The notes below the pieces were generated by a model, which saw nothing but the letters and a program-made list of their open reading frames with translations, was not told where the DNA came from and made no database searches. Positions 15,525 to 19,449 of a stretch of 19,449 bases of DNA are shown here, piece by piece (position 1 is the first letter of the stretch; every line of letters starts with the position of its first letter). The position numbers and the translations under genes are program-made. Source of the DNA: an uncultured Propionibacteriaceae bacterium (GTDB taxonomy: Bacteria > Actinomycetota > Actinomycetes > Propionibacteriales > Propionibacteriaceae); assembly GCA_937988865.1 (NCBI GenBank), contig CALKHV010000025.1, forward strand, positions 1-19,449, given 5' to 3'.

Positions 15525-16694
15525 TCACCGTCGCCCCCAATCCCACGTCGGCCGGTCGAAGGGACCGCGGCCGGCCAGCGTCGTCTCGCCGAACTGCTTG
15601 ACGAATTCGTGGTGGACGACGGCGTCGCCGTGCTCGGCGTCCAGCGCCTCGACGATGGCCGAGGAGTGGGAGACGACGACCACCTGCGTCCGGGTCGCGG
15701 CGTGGGCGATCAGGTCAGCCAGTCCTGGCAGCACGTCGGCGTGCAGGCTCGTCTCGGGCTCGTTGAGTATCAGGAGGCTGGGCGGACGAGGGCTCGTCAG
15801 CGCGGCGGCGAGGAGCAGGAAGCGGAGGGTGCCGTCGGACAGTTCATCGGCGAGCATCGGACGCAGGAGGCCGGGTTGGGTGAACTGCACCTCGCATCTC
15901 GTTCCGTTCCGCACGACCGAGGTGTACCCGCCCTCGAAGGCTCGCGCGATGGCGGCGTTGAAGGGCTGGGCGAAGGCCGACTCCAGGATGCTCTGGACTG
16001 CCGGGGCCAGGTCTGATCCGTCCGCGGCGAGCGCCGGCGTCCACGTGCCCACCTGGGGTTGGCGGGCGGGAGCCAGCGGGTCGACCCTGAACGAGTCGTA
16101 GAAGCGCCACTGTCTGACCTCCTGCCGGATGGCCAGCAGCTCGGGATAGGCGTCGGGATCGGCAAGTTCGTCGAGGACGCTGTCGCGATCGGGCAAGTCA
16201 CGGGTGACCGTGCGCCATCGGTTCGGTTCTCGAACCTCCACCGTCGAGTTCGCCCGCCTGACCAGCATGGACGCCGGCCGCATCAGTGGCGCGCCGAAGA
16301 TCGCCTCCCGCTTGAGCACCGGATCCTGGATGAACATGGTCGGACGCGGGGTCGGCAGCCCCACATCGATGAGGTAGCCGAGCTCATCGCTCGTGAAACC
16401 GAGCCGCAGCGACACGGGCTCCTTGCGTTTCGCCGCGCCCTGGAGGGGCACCTCGCCCCGCTTCATCGCCCCGCTGATGATCTCGGGCCCGGCCCACAAC
16501 ACCGACCCCAGGCCACCCGCCCGTGCGAGTGAGCCGACCAACTGGCCGGACGCAGCGTCCGAGATCAGGCGCAGGGCCCGGTAGAAGCTGGTCTTGCCCG
16601 ACCCGTTGGGGCCGGTCACGACCGTGACCGGCCCCAAAGGGAGCACGACATCACGCAGCGACCGGAAACCGTGGATGGCGACGGTGGTGATCAT
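15525..16694 (-). CDS. Orphan AAA ATPase, RecF/OLD-like (COG4637-type)
   Basis: This 389-residue ABC-class ATPase opens with a RecF/SMC-like start, TTVAIHGFRSLRDV. The Walker A GPNGSGKTS is at 28-36. The signature-like ELSDGTLRFLLLAAAL lies near 286, Walker B LLILNEPETSLH near 306 and the switch VVVVSHSS near 338. The C-terminus FDRPTWDWGRR resembles the COG4637 predicted ATPases. There is no TOPRIM nuclease domain, unlike OLD proteins, and no nuclease partner beside it. Its function is unknown; relatives occur both as housekeeping orphans and in defence systems. The ATG at 16694 has only a weak ribosome site. The gene is convergent with the ABC-F gene (stop codons TGA-g-TCA) and lies 43 nt after the end of the pilus genes, so it may be cotranscribed with them. 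Confidence 0.85.
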   Translation of the reverse strand: MITTVAIHGFRSLRDVVLPLGPVTVVTGPNGSGKTSFYRALRLISDAASGQLVGSLARAGGLGSVLWAGPEIISGAMKRGEVPLQGAAKRKEPVSLRLGFTSDELGYLIDVGLPTPRPTMFIQDPVLKREAIFGAPLMRPASMLVRRANSTVEVREPNRWRTVTRDLPDRDSVLDELADPDAYPELLAIRQEVRQWRFYDSFRVDPLAPARQPQVGTWTPALAADGSDLAPAVQSILESAFAQPFNAAIARAFEGGYTSVVRNGTRCEVQFTQPGLLRPMLADELSDGTLRFLLLAAALTSPRPPSLLILNEPETSLHADVLPGLADLIAHAATRTQVVVVSHSSAIVEALDAEHGDAVVHHEFVKQFGETTLAGRGPFDRPTWDWGRR

Positions 16695-16737
16695 GTCCGG
16701 ACACTACTGGCCGACCATGACATCGATGGGGCCAGCA

Positions 16738-17121
16738 TCAGGGGAGCGATCCCGCAACCACCCCGTCCGTCCCCGCGACGGAAACCTCGATCGCCTCCCT
16801 GTGCACCCCCGCCAGGACCGGCCGAAGCTCCGTCGCCACCTCGACGCGGACGCGCAGGTCGAAGCGTCCGCCGATGACCTGACACGACACCAACCGGGCA
16901 CCGTTCGCCCCGGCCGAGCGGGACGCAGCCCCGCAGGCATCACGCCCGCGGAGCTCCGCCCCCGCACCAGCCAGGGCGGCGAGATCGGCAGCCGACCGTG
17001 CACGCTCCACCGACGTCAACCAACCCAGATAGGTGACCGCGACCAGCGAGGCCATGGCGATGACAAGAATCATCAGTCCCGTCAGGGCCGTCCCCGCTCC
17101 CCTGTCGCCCTGACGCTTCAC
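16738..17121 (-). CDS. Rv3654c-like TadE/F-type pseudopilin (helicase/secretion neighbourhood)
   Basis: The 127-residue protein has a short basic leader, MKRQGDRG, followed by AGTALTG and a hydrophobic helix at about 10-33. The rest is a small exported domain with Cys62 and Cys80, which could pair. The helix continues into VERARSAADLAALAGAGAEL, typical of the TadE-like DECH-neighbourhood family I remember as TIGR03816. It is a likely minor pseudopilin of a Tad/Flp pilus. The glutamate at +5 found in true prepilins is a Leu here, so processing by the prepilin peptidase is uncertain. The GTG start overlaps the TadE stop as GTGA. It is the last gene of the three-gene pilus cluster. Confidence 0.85.
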   Translation of the reverse strand: MKRQGDRGAGTALTGLMILVIAMASLVAVTYLGWLTSVERARSAADLAALAGAGAELRGRDACGAASRSAGANGARLVSCQVIGGRFDLRVRVEVATELRPVLAGVHREAIEVSVAGTDGVVAGSLP

Positions 17122-17471
17122 GGCGACACCCCCGGTTCGAGGACCGCCACCGCCGTCCCTGCCAACCGGACAGGTCCGATGCGTCCGAGGCTTCGATCGA
17201 CTCGCACGAGAACGCGCACCTCGTCACCCGCCCGGTTCACGTCGACGCTGGCCCCGGAGGGAGCCCTGCGTCCCGCCGCTGCCGCCGCATCCTCGTCACC
17301 ACGTGCCATCTGTCGGGCGACCTGGGTGGCGACGTCCCGGCAGGTGGCCTCGACTGCGATCAGGTTGACGGTCCAGGCCCCCATCATGGTGACCAGCACC
17401 GCCACGAGGACCCCCACCGCCAACTCGGCGGTCACCATGCCGCGTCGACGGTGGCGTCCCCTCCCGGTCAC
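17118..17471 (-). CDS. TadE-like pseudopilin (Rv3655c-like)
   Basis: The 117-residue protein starts with the basic leader MTGRGRHRRRG, then MVTAELAVGVLVAVLVTMM. This is a class III signal: cleavage after Gly11 would leave Met1 and Glu5 of the mature pilin, followed by a membrane helix to about residue 40. The remainder is a small extracytoplasmic domain with a strand-rich end (VRVLVRVDRSLG). TadE-like minor pilins help Flp pilus assembly. The frame stays open to 17762, but the GTG at 17471 overlaps the DUF4244 stop as GTGA and gives a normal length. Starting at the ATG of residue 12 would remove the leader, so that start is unlikely. It is coupled to its neighbours on both sides. Confidence 0.87.
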   Translation of the reverse strand: MTGRGRHRRRGMVTAELAVGVLVAVLVTMMGAWTVNLIAVEATCRDVATQVARQMARGDEDAAAAAGRRAPSGASVDVNRAGDEVRVLVRVDRSLGRIGPVRLAGTAVAVLEPGVSP

Positions 17472-17722
17472 GAGCCGATCATCCCGCCGGCCTTGCCGAT
17501 CAGCTGCGTGACCAGCTTGAGCATCTGGGCGAAGAACTTGTTGTCGGTGAAGACCCGCAGCAGAACCAGGGCGAGGGCCACTGCAGCCAGGATGCCGACG
17601 GCGTACTCGGCGGTGGCCATGCCGCGCTGGGCGAGCAGCGTGGCGCGTCCGCGGCGGGTGAGCAACCACGGGCGGGAGCTCGGCTGCGCGGCGCTGACCA
17701 GCGACTGGGTTGAACGGGACAT
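17468..17722 (-). CDS. DUF4244 Flp-type pilin (Rv3656c-like)
   Basis: The 84-residue protein has a 34-residue hydrophilic leader ending in LLAQRG. It is followed by MATAEYAVGILAAVALALVLLRV, the Flp pilin processing site and hydrophobic spine. Cleavage after Gly34 gives a mature pilin of 50 residues with Glu at +5 and Tyr at +6. It is the likely major subunit of a Tad pilus or of a Tad-like secretion device. The ATG at 17722 is well supported by GAAAGGA about 7 nt upstream, the best ribosome site in this cluster, in keeping with a highly expressed pilin. It is the first gene of the pilin-tadE-tadF-like cluster. The motor and membrane genes (tadZ/A/B/C) that usually precede it are absent from this side. 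Confidence 0.9.
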   Translation of the reverse strand: MSRSTQSLVSAAQPSSRPWLLTRRGRATLLAQRGMATAEYAVGILAAVALALVLLRVFTDNKFFAQMLKLVTQLIGKAGGMIGS

Positions 17723-17886
17723 GAGATTTCCTTTCGTCACGACGCGGACCACCCGCGCCCACCCGGAGGGGCTCATCCCTGTTCTGGGCGAAAGCGCCCG
17801 CCTCCCGTCATGGTGATCGGAATCTGGGGACAGCTGGACGGACTTCCACACCTGTGGACAGTGGCCGCGCGCGCTGAGGACAGAAA
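17723..17886 (-). promoter_or_regulatory. Upstream region of the pilus cluster with a 14-nt palindrome
   Basis: This gap must hold the promoter of the pilin genes, because a terminator closes the gene before it. At 17845-17858 is the near-perfect palindrome TCCACA-GG-TGTGGA, a possible operator. A weak promoter pair overlaps it: GTGGAA at 17844-17849 and CAGATT at 17821-17826, 17 nt apart. A 5-bp hairpin, GGGCG-CTTT-CGCCC, lies at 17786-17799, with flanking GGAGG/CCTCC that could pair around it, so the roughly 100-nt leader may be structured. I recognise no known riboswitch. Confidence 0.4.
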
Positions 17887-17926
17887 CGGCCCGGTGCACG
17901 GTCCCTGAGGATCGCGCACCGGGCCG
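17887..17926 (-). terminator. Rho-independent terminator of the carbohydrate-binding protein gene
   Basis: A perfect 11-bp inverted repeat, CGGCCCGGTGC at 17887-17897 and GCACCGGGCCG at 17916-17926, encloses an 18-nt loop. On the minus strand the stem is followed by TTTCTG. It begins 13 nt after the stop codon of the gene ending at 17940. It separates that gene from the pilus cluster. Confidence 0.85.
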
Positions 17927-17939
17927 GACTGCGGACCTG

Positions 17940-19449
17940 TCAGCGTCCGCCAGGGCCCCCCTGGCCACCGGAGTGCTGGCCGGCGGTGACAGTGCCGATG
18001 TTCGTGGCTCCCTCGATCGATCCGCTGGTGGCCAGCCCGCCGACAGTGTCACCCGAAGCCGAGCCGCCCACGTAGATGGTGTACGTCTCACCGTTCGTGA
18101 TGGCAGAGCTCGAGAACACCACGGAGGAGAAGGCCTTGTCTGCGGTGTAGGTCGCGACGACCTTGTCCGACGAGTCGACGATGCTCACCACGGTGCCGGC
18201 AGGGTAGGCGCTGCTGATGGTCGCGGAGACCCAGCCCTGCGCGGAGTCGGTCTCCGGTGCCTCGGCCATCCCGGAGGCTCCAGCCGCAATCAGCGTGCCG
18301 CCGCTGATCTCGAACGTGCCGTTCACGTCGAGCGCCCCGTTGCCGCTGTTGGTCGGGCCGCTGACCACGACGGTTCCGCCGCTCATCTCGATCGAGCCGT
18401 TCGAGTCGAGGCCGTCGCCCTGGGAGTCGATGACCAGCGTGCCGCCGGTGATGGTCAGCATGAGTCCGCTGGTGGCGCTGTTGCCGCCCCCACCGCCCAT
18501 GCCGCCCGAGCCGGACCCGTCGGAGACGTTGACGGCATCGTCCGACGAGGTGACCGAGGTCGTCCCCCCTGCGATGAGGATGAGCTTCGACTCCAGGCCC
18601 TCATTGCTCTGGGCGATGGTGGTCGTGCCTCCGCCGATCGCGAGCTGCGCATCGGCGTGGACGCCGTCGCCCTGCGCGTTGATCGTTGTCGTGCCACCGC
18701 TGACGAGCGCGTCGGTGGACGCGGAGATGCCGTCGTCACCCGCCGTCAGTGTCAGCGTCCCGTCTGCGACGTGGACGTAACCGCGCGTCTCGTCGGTGTC
18801 GTTGTCGGACTTCAGTGCATCGCCACCAGCGTCCACCGTGACGGTGCCGCCCGTGATCGACACGTAGTCCTGGCCGCGCAGGCCGTCGTCCGCAGCCTTG
18901 ATGGTGAGCGTGCCGCCCGCGATGGCGAGGCCGTCGGAGGAGTTGATGGCGTCGTTGTGGTTGCCGGTCACGGTCAGTGCACCGCCCCCGGTGATCGACA
19001 GGTCGGCCTTCGAATCGATGGCCGCACTCGCGGCGCCCTCGGCCTCGTCGCTGTAGGACGCGGAGTCGGCGATCGTGTTCGTGCTGCCGTCGGCCAGCAC
19101 GACAGTCACCTCATCGGCAGCCTGGATCTCGACGGCAGACGTGCCGTTGCTCGTGATGGTGGCGTCGTCGAGGACGAGGATGACGTCTTCCTTCGGGACG
19201 TTGATCACGACGTTGCCGGTGAACGTGCCGCTCAGCACGTAGGTGCCGGCCTGGTCGATCGTGAGCGTGGAGCCGCTCACGGATGCCCCCTCACCGGAGA
19301 CGGAAGCCGTCAAACCCGTGAGGGTCACCTTCACGGCCTCGGACGCGGCGTACTCGGCGTCCTCAGCCGACCAGTGGGACGCCTGGTTGGCGGCGAGGAG
19401 GTCGGCGATCGCGGCAGCGGTCGTCGTGGTGGTGCCGGCGTTCGTGGTG
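17940..19449 (-). CDS. Carbohydrate-binding beta-helix protein, Cthe_2159 family (5' end outside the window)
   Basis: The C-terminal 502 or so residues are present. The frame is open through the window edge at 19449, so the GTG at 19334 is internal and the signal peptide is missing. Before the beta region the sequence is Thr/Ala-rich with SHWSAEDAEY. Then come at least seven repeats of about 22-25 residues of the type GGTLTIxAxGDGLxS (GGTVTVDAGGDALKS, GGTTTINAQGDGVHA, GGTLVIDSQGDGLDS). They form a right-handed beta-helix with acidic turns that could bind calcium. This matches the DUF4353 family, whose Clostridium thermocellum member Cthe_2159 binds polygalacturonate and cellulose. A Gly-rich loop (GSGSGGMGGGGG) interrupts the helix, and the protein ends in a Gly-rich tail. 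It is probably secreted or surface-attached. It is followed by its own terminator. Confidence 0.88.
   Translation of the reverse strand, partial: TTNAGTTTTTAAAIADLLAANQASHWSAEDAEYAASEAVKVTLTGLTASVSGEGASVSGSTLTIDQAGTYVLSGTFTGNVVINVPKEDVILVLDDATITSNGTSAVEIQAADEVTVVLADGSTNTIADSASYSDEAEGAASAAIDSKADLSITGGGALTVTGNHNDAINSSDGLAIAGGTLTIKAADDGLRGQDYVSITGGTVTVDAGGDALKSDNDTDETRGYVHVADGTLTLTAGDDGISASTDALVSGGTTTINAQGDGVHADAQLAIGGGTTTIAQSNEGLESKLILIAGGTTSVTSSDDAVNVSDGSGSGGMGGGGGNSATSGLMLTITGGTLVIDSQGDGLDSNGSIEMSGGTVVVSGPTNSGNGALDVNGTFEISGGTLIAAGASGMAEAPETDSAQGWVSATISSAYPAGTVVSIVDSSDKVVATYTADKAFSSVVFSSSAITNGETYTIYVGGSASGDTVGGLATSGSIEGATNIGTVTAGQHSGGQGGPGGR

Noticed and set aside
17844..17860. DnaA boxes near TCCACA/TGTGGA
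   Set aside because: The best match to TTGTCCACA has one mismatch and the other is poorer; no cluster of boxes, AT-rich region or replication-origin genes are nearby.
17723..17886. Cyclic-di-GMP or cyclic-di-AMP riboswitch ahead of the pilin gene
   Set aside because: There are G-rich runs and a small hairpin, but I cannot find the conserved core of either class.
1..19449. Integrated mobile element, phage or attachment site by the tRNA
   Set aside because: No integrase, transposase or terminal repeats are seen. The tRNA flank at 1-17 is too short to judge and the genes are mostly conserved core actinobacterial genes.

Overview
The window is high-GC DNA with GTG starts, four-base GTGA gene overlaps and a conserved actinobacterial gene order. 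The topA-tmk-holB block, the helicase/secretion neighbourhood and the DUF4244 pilin all point to an actinobacterium. Propionibacteriales (Propionibacteriaceae-like) is my best guess, but this is inferred from gene order and sequence style only.

Left block (1-11123, all minus strand). Read in the direction of transcription it holds: a class I methyltransferase with a DUF7059-like N-terminus; topA (DNA topoisomerase I); a protein that looks like a catalytically dead CYTH-CHAD; tmk (thymidylate kinase); holB (DNA polymerase III delta'); a DoxX-like membrane protein; a PSP1/RicT-like protein; a membrane-anchored TAP-like serine peptidase; and tRNA-Thr(CGU). The topA-to-holB genes are packed with a 1-nt gap and then two GTGA overlaps, so they are probably one DNA-maintenance operon. 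A 14-nt-period tandem repeat covers the methyltransferase stop codon and lies just upstream of topA.

Centre (11124-15523). A divergent 88-nt gap separates the methyltransferase from a plus-strand DEAD/DEAH helicase with a C-terminal Cys cluster (MrfA/YprA-like; the helicase of the actinobacterial helicase/secretion neighbourhood). Two and a fraction tandem 82-85-nt repeats with conserved, compensating hairpins follow. After these comes an ABC-F ATPase gene.

Right block (15525-19449, minus strand). An orphan RecF/OLD-like AAA ATPase is convergent with the ABC-F gene, with one base between the stop codons. Next are three small, translationally coupled Tad/Flp pilus genes: a DUF4244 pilin, a TadE-like protein and an Rv3654c-like TadE/F-like protein. 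The tad motor genes that usually sit upstream of the pilin are not there. Their place is taken by the 3' part of a Cthe_2159-type carbohydrate-binding beta-helix protein with its own strong terminator.

Across the whole window the hexamer GGACGC (either strand) occurs about 140 times by hand count, against roughly 28 expected from base composition. The excess appears in codon choice, for example Arg-Pro almost always written CGT-CCN. This is the most unusual signal here that gene annotation does not explain.
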